Source of the DNA: CBDDKS01 sp965230335
GTDB taxonomy: Bacteria > Pseudomonadota > Gammaproteobacteria > Enterobacterales > Kangiellaceae
Reading direction: 5' to 3'
Length of the DNA: 64,000 nucleotides
NCBI GenBank assembly: GCA_965230335.1
Contig: CBDDKS010000006.1
Span: 434,001-498,000, forward strand
A model generated the notes under the pieces. That model did not search any database. It worked only from the letters and a program-made list of their open reading frames with translations, and was not told the DNA's origin. Below, piece after piece: positions 1 to 10,115 of the stretch (position 1 is the stretch's first letter; each line of letters starts with the position of its first letter). The position numbers and the translations under genes are program-made.

Positions 1-1350
1 ATAGAAAGTTTAAAAACACATTATAAATATGAATGGAAAAAAAGAACTTATCGTCTTTCTGAAGGCAGCAAATATTTGGCTTTCTTTGAAACATTAGCAA
101 AATTTTTAAGTTGTAATGAACAAAAACATGGTCATGCATTAGCTTTCATGGATTTAACCAATTTCCTATCAACACTGCCTGTTGAAGATCAAAAAAAGTT
201 AAAAGAAGCCTGTGACCAAAATATATTTTTAAGTTTAACCCGAGAAATCGAAGATAGCATCAATATCACATTATCCAATAACCACCTTTCAACCTCTTTA
301 AATACTAAAGATTCATCACCCTTTTTTGAAATATCAGTTTATGAACCTGAGAACTCTTTGGTCTTATTGAAAGACGGACTTTCTAAAAAATCTATTGATC
401 AATCTTTATATTATCAAAGACCTGAATCTTCGGAACTATGGTTATCGATTACTTCAGATCCTATTTATACAGGAACCAATCAATGTCAGGCAGCTCTTAG
501 TCGGCTTTGTATCAGCGAAGAATGGCGTTCATATATCAGAGATCAACACTTCAGTGGTATTGTTATGCTGGCTGGAGGAGGCTCTCATCTAAAAGATTGT
601 ATTATTTTAAACTCGTTAATTGAACGAAAAATTGATCTTGAAAAAACAGCAACACCCGTTATTTATTCTTTTTTGGATGTCAGCTACTTCATGTTGATTG
701 ATTCAGGCAGAAAATTACAACGTAAAATTATTGAAGAAAACCTTGAAAATCATATTATTTTGAAATCTATTGTTTTTGATATTCTTAAGTTCAGCAATAA
801 AAATGAATTTAAAAAATTCAGGTTACAGGAACATGGCAAAATTGCCTGGTTTTTAACTGGAGGTACTCTAGGGAATTTTGATGAAAAACAGTTTTTTACA
901 TCGTTAAAAAATGTTGTCAATATTGGGGATAGATTAATTATAGGTATTGAACTTGCCAGTAAAGATATTAATAATCAATATAAAAATGAACTCCTCAAAA
1001 AATACAACAATGGCTCTGTTAAAAAATTAATTTCTGTTCCTTTAGAAGCCATTAAATCAGGTTTAAAGAGTGAAGATACTTTTGATGATGTTGCTGAATC
1101 AATGGAGATGTCTGTGCGTACTGAAGCGGATGATTGTTTAAGTCAGGTACCCAACTCTGTCTCGGTAGTTGCTTCAATCAAAACACATTCATACGGTCCC
1201 ATCAATTTATTTAAATCCACTCGATATTCAGAGCAGGACCTGATTACTTTTGCAAATCAATATCACTGGACATTTATTGAATCACATGAAGGTATTGACA
1301 ATAGTTTTAAACAACTGATTTTTGAATATCAACCCTCATCCTCCCATTAA
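1..1350 (+). CDS. EgtD-like SAM-dependent methyltransferase (5' partial)
   Basis: The reading frame is open from base 1 with no stop, so the true start lies left of the window; the TTG at 76 is unlikely to be the start. The C-terminal half looks like the histidine-specific methyltransferase family (EgtD, Methyltransf_33): a strand with a glycine-rich turn (LAGGGSH), a FLDVS acidic strand, and FLTGGTLGNF, which corresponds to the family's LGSTIGNF segment, followed by GDRLIIGIEL. Members use S-adenosylmethionine; EgtD proper trimethylates histidine in ergothioneine synthesis. The usual first SAM motif (ELGSGS) is altered to MLAGGGS, so substrate and activity are uncertain. No ergothioneine partner (EgtB) is visible. 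It converges on comEC with only 14 bases between the stops. Confidence 0.6.
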   Translation: MESLKTHYKYEWKKRTYRLSEGSKYLAFFETLAKFLSCNEQKHGHALAFMDLTNFLSTLPVEDQKKLKEACDQNIFLSLTREIEDSINITLSNNHLSTSLNTKDSSPFFEISVYEPENSLVLLKDGLSKKSIDQSLYYQRPESSELWLSITSDPIYTGTNQCQAALSRLCISEEWRSYIRDQHFSGIVMLAGGGSHLKDCIILNSLIERKIDLEKTATPVIYSFLDVSYFMLIDSGRKLQRKIIEENLENHIILKSIVFDILKFSNKNEFKKFRLQEHGKIAWFLTGGTLGNFDEKQFFTSLKNVVNIGDRLIIGIELASKDINNQYKNELLKKYNNGSVKKLISVPLEAIKSGLKSEDTFDDVAESMEMSVRTEADDCLSQVPNSVSVVASIKTHSYGPINLFKSTRYSEQDLITFANQYHWTFIESHEGIDNSFKQLIFEYQPSSSH

Positions 1351-1364
1351 AAAATCAACAAATT

Positions 1365-3875
1365 CTAAAATGTATGGTACCAAAAATGTGCATGCTCCTC
1401 TCGGAAACCCTTTAACTGTAAAGTACCATCACTCGTTAACAATAAAGAAATCATACCCTGTTTTGAATTTTCCATAAGCTCAATATCTAATGCCTGGTAA
1501 CGAGATAGTATCTTGTCATTAGGCAAATGAAAGCGGTTTAAAAAACCTGAAGAAACAATTGCTGTTTTTACCTGACTATTTAACAAAAATGACCATGAAG
1601 AAGAGCTTTGGCTACCATGATGTGGTACCGTCATCACATCAGCTTGAACAAAAGATTTGTGGTGTTTTAATATATAAAGCTCTGCTTCTTTTTCAATATC
1701 ACCTGTTAATAAAATCTGTTTGCCTGCCATAGAGAGCTTCATCATACAGGACGCATTATTGCCCTGACCATTCGGCATTTGCAGCCATTCTATATCAAGT
1801 TGCTTTATAGTGAATTTACCTTTACACGAATTAGATTCATACTTTTTAAATAACTTATTTTCCTCTTGAATATTTAGTGTCTGTTTTTCTCCAGATACCC
1901 AATATTTCACTGGATATTGTTGTATCAACCACTGATAATCTCCAGCATGATCTTTATCATTATGACTAATAACCAGCAAATCAATCTCTTTTATTAGTTT
2001 TTTCTTTAAAAAAGGAGAGAGGACATTTTTTGCTATGCTCATATGCTGATACACATCCCCCAAATCATAAATAAAAACAAATGAGGTGTTATTTTCAACA
2101 TCGCTATAACGTCCAATAATACTTAACCCCTGACCTACATCCATAAAATACATTTCTAATGTTGCATGCGCCTTATGTTTATTGATCATAACAACAAATA
2201 ATATGATGAACAGGTATTGGCTCAATCCGATGCTCCTCGTAGAAAGTGTTTGTCGCCATGGCCATAATATCAGTAGTAAACTCATGATAATGCCCAAGAA
2301 TAACAATGGCTGTGATAATAATTGTGTGGGTATATAGTGATTGATTTTTTGTAAACAAAATATCAATACAACAATAATTTTATCTAACAGCTGAAAGAAC
2401 AACAAAGCCCACTCAATAGAGAATAAAGACATCAGCAGTGCCATAAACTCCATAGGCAAAACCACTAATGTAATCACAGGAACAGCCAATAAATTTGCCA
2501 GAAAAGCATTCACTGACAATTCAAAAAACAATAAAGCACTGATTAAAGACATCATTACCGTTAGTCCCCACTGGATAAATAACCATTCCTTTAATCGAAT
2601 ACCGATACGTTTTAAACCATATTCCTTTTTATAAATACTCTGTTCATCCCTCTGGATGAACCCGGTACTCAATAACCAAAAAATAATACTGATAGCCATA
2701 AATGACAACCAGAAGCTTTCACTCAAAACACTCACAGGATCAGCTATCAGAATGATGGCTAATGTAACAGACAGTAATTTGGAACGATTCCAGTTAAGGT
2801 TAAAAAGTGACATAATCATATAACAGGTCAAAGCAATGAGTGCACGTTGAGTTGGTAGTGAAAAACCAGCCAGCCATGCATAACTGAATGCAAAGCACCA
2901 CCCTATAATCAATGCGACAGAATGTGCAGGCCATTGATTCATTAAATAAACCGATCGTCGCCAAAGGAATGAAATCACCCAATAAACCCAAAAAAATAAT
3001 CCGCCAATATGTAAACCAGAAATCGCTATTAAATGTGATGTCCCCGTTGATCTCACCAATTGCCATTCTTCTGCATTTAAAAAATGTCGCACACCCATTG
3101 TTAAAGCAAGATGCCATCTCAACATTGAAGACTCATGCATCTGATGGGTTAGTTTATCGAGTAGATTTTGACGAAGTCTCAATACAAGATGACTGGTTGT
3201 AAAAACAGTTTTAGTATCCATCTTTTGAGGTTGATGCTCTTTTTCCAATACATAACCCTGAGCATCATAATGATTCACTAAAACCCAACGCTCACGATCA
3301 AATCCTCCTGAATTCATCAAACTGACAATCGCCTTGATCCTAAGCTGCAATTTAAGTTGATCACCTGGCAATAACGATGTCATGAAATGGTGTTTATTGA
3401 CTTGCTCTGGAGTTAACTCAAGTTGACTGTGATGATGACGCTGGTGATATTTAAATTTATGCAGATACCAGGAAACGTGAATGCTTTTTAATGCCTTAAT
3501 CTGCTGAAAGTTTTGTTCCGTATCTGAATAAAACTCTGTTGGGCAAAAGGCAAATCGAATACTTTCTTCCGTTTTATGAATTAAAGAACAAATCCGTCCT
3601 GCCATGTTGATATCCAGAACTTGTTGCAAAGGTGGTAATCTGTGAGCAAGGCTGCTATGGGATTGATACTGACTATTCAACAGGCCTATACATAAACCAA
3701 ATAAGGCATATTGTATTGGCTGCCTAATAGAAAAACGAGCAAGCTTTTGATGAAAAGTAACACACAGGAATATTAGCAGTAAAATAATCTGGGCATAGAA
3801 CCAGACACTGAATAAACTGGAAAATAACCATAACTGACAAGTGCCAATCAATAAGCCTACTGCAAAACAACGCAT
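1365..3875 (-). CDS. comEC: ComEC/Rec2 DNA uptake channel protein
   Basis: An 836-residue inner-membrane protein with the full ComEC plan. N-terminal membrane helices are followed by an OB-like soluble part (about residues 70-220), then the competence domain with many helices (about 240-560, containing the ATGTSHLIAISGLHIG-type segment seen here as GTSHLIAISGLHIGG). The C-terminal metallo-beta-lactamase domain (about 585-820) has DVGQGLS, SHNDKDHAGD and VPHHGS metal-binding motifs. ComEC carries single-stranded DNA across the inner membrane in natural transformation, and the C-terminal domain is the presumed nuclease. Together with the type IV pilus signalling operon at the other end of the window it is consistent with a naturally competent ancestor, but no other com gene is visible here. 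Confidence 0.93.
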   Translation of the reverse strand: MRCFAVGLLIGTCQLWLFSSLFSVWFYAQIILLLIFLCVTFHQKLARFSIRQPIQYALFGLCIGLLNSQYQSHSSLAHRLPPLQQVLDINMAGRICSLIHKTEESIRFAFCPTEFYSDTEQNFQQIKALKSIHVSWYLHKFKYHQRHHHSQLELTPEQVNKHHFMTSLLPGDQLKLQLRIKAIVSLMNSGGFDRERWVLVNHYDAQGYVLEKEHQPQKMDTKTVFTTSHLVLRLRQNLLDKLTHQMHESSMLRWHLALTMGVRHFLNAEEWQLVRSTGTSHLIAISGLHIGGLFFWVYWVISFLWRRSVYLMNQWPAHSVALIIGWCFAFSYAWLAGFSLPTQRALIALTCYMIMSLFNLNWNRSKLLSVTLAIILIADPVSVLSESFWLSFMAISIIFWLLSTGFIQRDEQSIYKKEYGLKRIGIRLKEWLFIQWGLTVMMSLISALLFFELSVNAFLANLLAVPVITLVVLPMEFMALLMSLFSIEWALLFFQLLDKIIVVLIFCLQKINHYIPTQLLSQPLLFLGIIMSLLLILWPWRQTLSTRSIGLSQYLFIILFVVMINKHKAHATLEMYFMDVGQGLSIIGRYSDVENNTSFVFIYDLGDVYQHMSIAKNVLSPFLKKKLIKEIDLLVISHNDKDHAGDYQWLIQQYPVKYWVSGEKQTLNIQEENKLFKKYESNSCKGKFTIKQLDIEWLQMPNGQGNNASCMMKLSMAGKQILLTGDIEKEAELYILKHHKSFVQADVMTVPHHGSQSSSSWSFLLNSQVKTAIVSSGFLNRFHLPNDKILSRYQALDIELMENSKQGMISLLLTSDGTLQLKGFREEHAHFWYHTF

Positions 3876-4093
3876 GGTATTGTCCTTAATAAAACGATTG
3901 ACCTTTGGTTAACACTTATAAGAGCAGCCAGACTCTCATAAATCCTTTGATTGTCTATACTCTATCAAATAGAATGAAGCTTATCAAATTGACTTAACCT
4001 TTTTTCATTAAGCCGCTACAATGTTTTACCTATCGCCAAGTCATTTTATCAATAAGTTCACCAATACAAATCACTTTCAGTAGTCAAGTATTC

Positions 4094-4639
4094 ATGGCCC
4101 GAAAAATATTCAAACGATTAACACCAAAGCCAGACACGATCAAAGATCATCGAATGCTGAAAATGTTCGGTACGTTAATCCATGATCCACAGCTCTTCCA
4201 CCTTACACGGCATTCTGTATCAACGGCCTTTGCTATTGGACTTTTTTGGACCTGTATACCCATACCAGTTCAAATGTTTCTAGCGGCAGGTATGGCTATT
4301 ATATTTCGAGCAAATATCATTATCTCTGTTGGTCTGGTCTGGATAACCAATCCTTTAACTATTCCCTTTATTTTTGGATTTTTTTATTTAATCGGTACCT
4401 GGCTACTGAATATACCGGTGGTACCTATTAATATTGAGCTCACCTGGCAATGGCTGGAAACTGTTTTTCTGACAATATGGCAACCACTCTTGCTGGGCAG
4501 TGTTGTTGCAGCCGTAATATCTTCGGTGATTGGTTATTTTGGTATTCGTTTATTCTGGAGAATTCATGCCGTTTCCCGTTGGAAAGAGCGACAACAAAAA
4601 CGTCGCTTAAAGAAATGTCATCTTAAAAATCGCGTCTAA
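4094..4639 (+). CDS. DUF2062 domain membrane protein
   Basis: This 181-residue protein has a short basic N-terminus, then hydrophobic segments around residues 45-75, 78-105 and 125-150, and a very basic C-terminus (about the last 20 residues, RWKERQQKRRLKK). The segment TRHSVSTAFAIGLFWTCIPIP followed by a PLTIPFIFG stretch is typical of DUF2062 proteins, which in gammaproteobacteria often sit between comEC and the lol genes, as here. No biochemical role is established. Its 3' end overlaps the convergent lolD end by 17 bases. Confidence 0.85.
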   Translation: MARKIFKRLTPKPDTIKDHRMLKMFGTLIHDPQLFHLTRHSVSTAFAIGLFWTCIPIPVQMFLAAGMAIIFRANIIISVGLVWITNPLTIPFIFGFFYLIGTWLLNIPVVPINIELTWQWLETVFLTIWQPLLLGSVVAAVISSVIGYFGIRLFWRIHAVSRWKERQQKRRLKKCHLKNRV

Positions 4640-5321
4640 CCTCAATAAGCTGACCATGCTGCATTTCATATTGCCGGTCTGCTTTGGCGGCAAGATCTCT
4701 GTCATGGGTCACAACAACCAGACTGGTTTTCAGCGTTGTATTTAATGTCAACATCAACTGATACACACGTTCTGCATTTTCCGAATCCAGATTACCTGTG
4801 GGCTCATCCGCAAAAACACAAGCCGGTTGTGTAACCAAAGCCCGGGCAATGGCAATGCGTTGACGTTCACCACCCGATAACTCAGCAGGTTTATGCTGTT
4901 CTCTGTCACTTAAATCCACTTGAGCTATCATATCACTTGCTTTTTTGAGAGCCTCCTGTTTGCCAACCCCCCTAATAAGCCAGGGCATGGCTACGTTTTC
5001 TAAAGCTGTAAACTCCTGCAATAAATGATGAAATTGATAGATAAACCCTAAGTGTTGATTACGCCAGTCACTTTGTGCCTTGATTGACAATGCATGGATA
5101 TCCTTTGACATGATTTTAACCCGTCCTGATGTTGGTTTATCCAATCCTCCCAATATATGCAGCAATGTACTTTTTCCAGATCCCGATGCACCAACGATAG
5201 AAACGCTCTCCCCTGCAGCCACTGCAAAATCAACGCCTTTTAAAACATCGACCTGCTTCTGTCCATCAGAAAAGGTTTTTACAATATCATCACAGGTGAC
5301 CGTTAAATGAGTATTACTCAT
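4623..5321 (-). CDS. lolD: Lipoprotein-releasing ABC transporter ATPase LolD
   Basis: LolD powers release of outer-membrane lipoproteins from the inner membrane to LolA, in complex with LolC/E. Seen here: Walker A GASGSGKST, Q-loop region, ABC signature LSGGERQR, Walker B VFADEPTG and the H-loop VVTHD. I start it at the ATG at 5321 (MSNTHLTV), giving 232 residues, the usual LolD length. A GTG 36 bases further upstream would add an extension unlike the family. The chosen start overlaps the end of lolC by 8 bases, so the two are translationally coupled. Confidence 0.93.
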   Translation of the reverse strand: MSNTHLTVTCDDIVKTFSDGQKQVDVLKGVDFAVAAGESVSIVGASGSGKSTLLHILGGLDKPTSGRVKIMSKDIHALSIKAQSDWRNQHLGFIYQFHHLLQEFTALENVAMPWLIRGVGKQEALKKASDMIAQVDLSDREQHKPAELSGGERQRIAIARALVTQPACVFADEPTGNLDSENAERVYQLMLTLNTTLKTSLVVVTHDRDLAAKADRQYEMQHGQLIEVRRDF

Positions 5322-6585
5322 AACGTAATGCCTCCGCTGGTCGGGTTCTTGAAGCACGCCATGCCGGATAAAGCGTTGCCAGAATACTCATCAATAATGC
5401 TGCTGATGCAATTTGTACCACATCAGACATATTCACTTGTGTTGGCAGGAAGCCAATAAAATAAACATCACCTGGCACAACAGAAACACCAAACCACTGT
5501 TCTATAGTAGAGACGATTTCAGGCAAGTTAGCTGCTAACAGTACACCACAAACAACGCCCAAAAGGGTACCCAGCACCCCATTGATACTGCCTTGAACCA
5601 TAAAAACAGACATAATCACCTTGGGAGAGGCGCCCAGAGTTTTGAGTATGGCAATATCTGCTTGCTTGTCAGTCACCACCATCACCATCGTCGATACGAT
5701 ATTAAATGCCGCAACTGCAATAATAAAGGTCAATAAAATAAACATCATTCTTTTTTCCATTTTGATCGCTTTAAACAATGTGCCATGTGTGAAGTTCCAG
5801 TTCAAAACACGATATCGATAGTTTAAGCTTTTTGAAATATCTGACGAAATACTATCAACTTGCAACACATCCGCTACCTTAACTCTGAGTGCCGATACCT
5901 GCCCCTTGGTTCTTGCAAGACGTGCGGCATCTTCCAAATGAATCATCGCCAGAACGCTATCCACTTCTGATTTAGTCTCAAAGAGACCTTTTACGGTAAA
6001 CTGTCTGGTTCTGAGTTTTACGCCACCCACAGGAGAAATGGTCGCACCATCCGCAATAATAATGGTCACTTTATCATGCAACATCACTCCCAGACGCTGT
6101 GCCATATTCATCCCTAAAATAATGCCATATTCCCCGGATTGTAAATCTGCCAAATCACCTATCACCATATGATCACCAATAATCGAGACTTGCGTTTCAA
6201 GCTGGGGATCAATACCTTTAACAAATCCATAGCCCCGATAGGAACCATGCGCCATCATCGCATTCAATTCAATATAAGGTGCTACAGCTTCAATACGTTG
6301 AATCTTTTTGACATCTTCTGCCAATGACTGCCAATCACTCATATTATCCTGTGGCTCAAAAATAGAAATATGAGGGACTGTCCCCAAAATACGGGTTCTG
6401 AGCTCTCTTTCAAAGCCATTCATGACAGAAATGACCGTAATCAGCACCATAACGCCTAATGCGATACCAATTAAAGAGGCTAGAGCGATAAATGAGATGA
6501 AATGGTTCTTCCTTTTTGCTCGACTATATCGAAAACCAATAAACCAGGATAACGGCATACCCATAAATGAAAAAGTCTCCCACAT
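5314..6585 (-). CDS. lolC: Lipoprotein-releasing system permease LolC/LolE
   Basis: An integral membrane subunit of the Lol ABC transporter, 423 residues. One N-terminal helix (about 25-50) is followed by VISVMNGFERELRTRILG, a segment characteristic of LolC/E, a large periplasmic domain (about 60-270) and three C-terminal helices (about 275-410, FtsX-like fold, ending ASRTRPAEALRYE). Only one permease gene is present next to lolD, so the complex may be a LolF-type homodimer (LolFD) rather than LolCDE; that is an inference. ATG codons at 6564 and 6558 are alternative starts, and 6558 (MPLSWFIGFRY) fits the alignment with E. coli LolC best. Confidence 0.9.
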   Translation of the reverse strand: MWETFSFMGMPLSWFIGFRYSRAKRKNHFISFIALASLIGIALGVMVLITVISVMNGFERELRTRILGTVPHISIFEPQDNMSDWQSLAEDVKKIQRIEAVAPYIELNAMMAHGSYRGYGFVKGIDPQLETQVSIIGDHMVIGDLADLQSGEYGIILGMNMAQRLGVMLHDKVTIIIADGATISPVGGVKLRTRQFTVKGLFETKSEVDSVLAMIHLEDAARLARTKGQVSALRVKVADVLQVDSISSDISKSLNYRYRVLNWNFTHGTLFKAIKMEKRMMFILLTFIIAVAAFNIVSTMVMVVTDKQADIAILKTLGASPKVIMSVFMVQGSINGVLGTLLGVVCGVLLAANLPEIVSTIEQWFGVSVVPGDVYFIGFLPTQVNMSDVVQIASAALLMSILATLYPAWRASRTRPAEALRYE

Positions 6586-6704
6586 CAGTCAGTTAACAGT
6601 AAAATTTGGACTATTATATCATTAAAGCATCTAGAAAAGATGACTATTCTTTTTAGATATAAACTAAAACAAGTACCCTTTAGACAAGATAACAATAAAA
6701 TATT

Positions 6705-7262
6705 ATGAGTTTTGAGAACGAAAGAAGAGATTTCTATAGAATCGACGATGACATTGCCTTAGATCTTGAGCCTCTGGAGCAGCATAAACGTGACGAAGTT
6801 ATCGAAACCTTGGGTGATGACCTGTCTGAAGCTGTTTTAATGTTGAAAGAGTTACGTCAACTGGACTATGATAATAACCAGGCATACATTCAGGTTTGCG
6901 ATTCTCATAGAGAATTGGGGCAACTAATACGTGCCCAAAACAAAAAAATAGACATCATTGCCCGTCAATTAGTCAAATTCGCACGCGATGGTTTTAACAC
7001 CATTGAGGCCAACATCAGTGGCGGTGGGTTACGCTTTAAAAGCCCAACCGTCTATGCAAAAGGCAGTGAATGGTATTTAAAAATACTGCTATTTCCTGAA
7101 TGCCATGGTTTTAATGCTTTGGCCAGAGTGGTCAGTTGTCGCCCCGAAAACGATCACTACCACATTGCTATGGAATATACCGATATACTCCTGAGTGATC
7201 GTGAGCAACTGGTCAAACACATTACCCGCCTGCAATCGAGGCGCTTGAGAAAAACGTTTTAA
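6705..7262 (+). CDS. PilZ domain protein, possible cyclic-di-GMP effector
   Basis: 185 residues. It opens with NERRDFYRIDDDIALDLEPL, which has the RxxxR-like N-terminal element of PilZ proteins, has a helical middle (about 25-85), and a C-terminal beta part with ANISGGGLRF, the counterpart of the D/NxSxxG motif, then ALARVVSC. PilZ proteins bind cyclic-di-GMP and control motility, pili or exopolysaccharide. The helical insert resembles the atypical PilZ proteins of gammaproteobacteria. It is divergent from lolC with a 119-base gap, and the next gene follows after 22 bases, so they may be cotranscribed. Confidence 0.75.
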   Translation: MSFENERRDFYRIDDDIALDLEPLEQHKRDEVIETLGDDLSEAVLMLKELRQLDYDNNQAYIQVCDSHRELGQLIRAQNKKIDIIARQLVKFARDGFNTIEANISGGGLRFKSPTVYAKGSEWYLKILLFPECHGFNALARVVSCRPENDHYHIAMEYTDILLSDREQLVKHITRLQSRRLRKTF

Positions 7263-7284
7263 CTGAAACTGAGAGGAAAACACC

Positions 7285-7572
7285 ATGAAATTCTGGATAA
7301 CACTCGTCACTTTTCTTTTCGTCAGCATCATTTGGTTGGGGCAATCTATTCATGCCAAAAACGCCATCAATATTGGCAGTCAAAATCAAGACACTTACAT
7401 AGAAACACCCAGAAGTGGACAATCGATGGATGATGTAAAAAAATCCTTTGGACAACCTTTAGAAATTATTCAACCCATTGGTGAACCACCTATTACACGT
7501 TGGACATACCATCAGTTTACCGTTTATTTTGAACACCAGTTTGTGATTCATTCTGTCAAACACAAAAATTAA
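7285..7572 (+). CDS. Small exported protein of unknown function
   Basis: 95 residues with a clear signal peptide (MKFWITLVTFLFVSIIW, cleavage probably after the SIHA segment near residue 24). A good ribosome-binding site (GAGAGGA) stands 9-10 bases before the ATG at 7285. The mature part contains SMDDVKKSFGQPLEIIQPIGEP and ITRWTYHQFTVYFE, a pattern seen in small periplasmic proteins whose 'FGxP...P.G.PPITRW.Y' core is reminiscent of the SmpA/BamE fold. I recognise the general type but not a named family. It follows the PilZ gene closely. Confidence 0.7.
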   Translation: MKFWITLVTFLFVSIIWLGQSIHAKNAINIGSQNQDTYIETPRSGQSMDDVKKSFGQPLEIIQPIGEPPITRWTYHQFTVYFEHQFVIHSVKHKN

Positions 7573-7591
7573 AGAGTAAAACCAACGCTAT

Positions 7592-8686
7592 CTATAAGGG
7601 AGAAATACCTCCTAATGAACCCAAGGTTACTTTCAGTTGATTGACATAATTTAACAGTTGGGTTTCAATGTCCTCATTGCCCAGAGTGTTCCATATATCC
7701 TCATCATTATTTTTTAGCCGTTTTACCTGTTCAGTTAGCGCCAGTCTTTTAAGTTCAAGCTGTCGGTTATCCGGCAGTTTCATGCAAGATGATACATTGA
7801 CATTTAACAGCGACCATAAATTTTTACTATTAAAGCGTACTTGATTCTTTTCTTCGTTTTTTGCAGGAAATTGTTGCACACTAATGGGAATACCCAAGCT
7901 TCGGTTGACGCGACTCAGGGCGTTTAATGCAATATAGGTTTTATGAAAACATTGTCTGCCGAAATCCACTTTCTTTTCAGGTCTCATCATCAGTTTATCC
8001 AGAGATAATAATGAATCCTGATGTGCCAATGACAACTCAATACTGGTCGTCAGATTAAGGCGCTTTTTTTCACATTTAATGCGCAAGCCCGATGCTTCTA
8101 TTTTTTGTCCTGTGACAGGCAAGTTTTTGCAATCTGCATTTTTTATACTGAATTGATTGATTAATTGAAATGGATGATTTTTACGCTGCGTTTGCTTTTT
8201 ACTTTTTGGCGTTAATATCTTTTTTTTAGAAGGCATCACATGATAGATGAAACTTTTACTGTTATCTGACAATTCAATCCAATGAAGCGGCTCTATAGAA
8301 GCATGAATACAAGCAGACCATGCTTTCATAATATGTTGGTGTAATCTATCGTGTATTTGCCAATGTCGATAATTATCCAGAAACTGTTGATAATCCTGTT
8401 TACAAAAAGTGTCTATCTCTTCGGCAATGCGTTGTGGGCTCCAGGATGAAACAAATTTAAAATCCTGATCGGTCACACCCAAATCAATACCTTCTGGATT
8501 AGTCACCGCAGATGAACGCTTTAAACAATAAGTCTGTTGGGTTAACTTGACTTGATCTCGTGAATAACTATGGTTTGAATGCTTGAGCACACCTTGCTTT
8601 AAAATAACCTGACAAAAAGACACGGCATCAGTCTGATTGATCCACAAAATATTTAACAATATAACAAAATAAAATTTAAGCTTCAC
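7592..8686 (-). CDS. Exported protein of unknown function
   Basis: 364 residues with an N-terminal signal peptide (KLKFYFVILLNILWINQTDA). The rest is soluble, rich in Lys and Gln, with about eight scattered cysteines, among them FCQVIL, TYCLKR, FCKQDY, DCKNLP, IKCEKK, QCFHKT and SCMKLP. I see no catalytic motif and no family I know. The last part (about 300-364) looks helical. It lies downstream of alr on the same strand, but a 259-base AT-rich gap suggests its own promoter. Confidence 0.6.
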   Translation of the reverse strand: MKLKFYFVILLNILWINQTDAVSFCQVILKQGVLKHSNHSYSRDQVKLTQQTYCLKRSSAVTNPEGIDLGVTDQDFKFVSSWSPQRIAEEIDTFCKQDYQQFLDNYRHWQIHDRLHQHIMKAWSACIHASIEPLHWIELSDNSKSFIYHVMPSKKKILTPKSKKQTQRKNHPFQLINQFSIKNADCKNLPVTGQKIEASGLRIKCEKKRLNLTTSIELSLAHQDSLLSLDKLMMRPEKKVDFGRQCFHKTYIALNALSRVNRSLGIPISVQQFPAKNEEKNQVRFNSKNLWSLLNVNVSSCMKLPDNRQLELKRLALTEQVKRLKNNDEDIWNTLGNEDIETQLLNYVNQLKVTLGSLGGISPL

Positions 8687-8945
8687 TCTACACTCACCTT
8701 ATTACTCGGATATCACTGTATGATTATTTTTATAATAAAAAACAATACTCGCCAATAGTTCAATAGTTTAAAAATACCGGCTTATTATCAACATTTTAAA
8801 AAAAAATTTCGAAGACATTTTTAATATTCGTGAAATACAACGCAAAAAAAAAATCAAAATCTCCCTTGTAATACAACATTTGAGTTAAAAAGACAATAAC
8901 CATTTACTCAGTTCGAGTTTTTAACCTTCCGATATTTCTATTGTT
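8687..8945. other. AT-rich intergenic spacer, no gene seen
   Basis: The 259-base gap between alr and the exported protein gene (both leftward) is very AT-rich, with runs of A and T. I find no open frame with a ribosome-binding site, no tRNA, and no convincing terminator. It presumably carries the promoter of the exported protein gene. Confidence 0.4.
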
Positions 8946-10058
8946 CTAATTTAAACCATCACTGGAATTGGGTTCTATCCATTGAAAAGTCACTCGTGAC
9001 GTAACACCACACAACAGGGTATAAGGAATTGTATTGGCGTGCCTGGCTATCACTTCAACGGGTAATTCTTTGCCCCAAAGTACAACCCTATCACCTATCT
9101 CATCATTTGCATCAGAACCTAAATCTACAGCAATCATATCCATAGACACATGTCCTAATAAAGGCACCAGACGATTATTAATCCAAACGGGTGTGCCTAT
9201 CTCGGCCTGTCTGGGATAACCATCTCCATAACCAATCGCTACAATACCCAGCATGGTATCTTTTTCACTTTGGCTCATTGCACCATAACCCACCGTTTGC
9301 CCTTTTTTTAAAGGCTTCTTCGCGATTAAAGCTGATTCTAAATTCATGGCCGCTTTAAGATTGTGAGAGGAACCTTGACAGTCAGGCAGTGGCGAACATC
9401 CATAAAGTAATAACCCAGGTCTTATCCAGTCAGCATGAGATTCAGGCCAGGCCAACACACCGGCAGAATTGGCAATACTTTGTTCCTCAGTTAAACCATG
9501 AATGCATTTTTTAAATAACTGTATCTGATATGGCGTTTTCTTATGATGAATATCATCCGCACAAGCCAGATGTGTCATTAAACGTATTGATCCAATATGT
9601 GGTAAAGAGGTTAACTGTTGATAAGCCGCCATAAAATCATTTTGCTCAAACCCCAAACGATTCATTTCACTGTCCAGTTTAAGCCATAGATCAAGAGGTT
9701 TCACTTCTCCCTGAAGTTTCTCCAAATAAGCGTTTAATGTTTCAATCTGAGCTTGATGATGAATCACCAGTTGTAAAGCATATCGATGGATTAATTCCAG
9801 TTCACAACTATCAAAAAATCCCTCCAGCAAAATAATCGGTTTTTCAATGCCGCCTTCACGCAAAGTCATGGCTTCTTCAATACAGGCAACAGCCAAGGCA
9901 TCAACATCCGAAAAAGCGCGTGCTGCAGGCACAATACCATGCCCATACGCATCGGCTTTAACAACAGCCATAATGCGACTGTCAGGTGCTAATGTTTTTA
10001 CTACGGAAAGATTGTGCTTTAATGCACTTAAATGAATGATAGCTTGGGTTGGTCTCAC
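8946..10058 (-). CDS. alr: Alanine racemase
   Basis: Interconverts L- and D-alanine for peptidoglycan, using pyridoxal phosphate. The lysine that carries PLP lies in MAVVKADAYGHG (about residue 34). The C-terminal beta domain contains VAIGYGDGYPRQA with the second catalytic tyrosine and GHVSMDMIAVDL. Length (370) is normal. It follows dnaB by 57 bases on the same strand, the dnaB-alr order common in gammaproteobacteria, so an operon is likely. Confidence 0.96.
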   Translation of the reverse strand: MRPTQAIIHLSALKHNLSVVKTLAPDSRIMAVVKADAYGHGIVPAARAFSDVDALAVACIEEAMTLREGGIEKPIILLEGFFDSCELELIHRYALQLVIHHQAQIETLNAYLEKLQGEVKPLDLWLKLDSEMNRLGFEQNDFMAAYQQLTSLPHIGSIRLMTHLACADDIHHKKTPYQIQLFKKCIHGLTEEQSIANSAGVLAWPESHADWIRPGLLLYGCSPLPDCQGSSHNLKAAMNLESALIAKKPLKKGQTVGYGAMSQSEKDTMLGIVAIGYGDGYPRQAEIGTPVWINNRLVPLLGHVSMDMIAVDLGSDANDEIGDRVVLWGKELPVEVIARHANTIPYTLLCGVTSRVTFQWIEPNSSDGLN

Positions 10059-10115
10059 ATTAACGCCTAAAAAATCATCGAGAATTTAACGATAAAAAAG
10101 TCACAGATATTAATC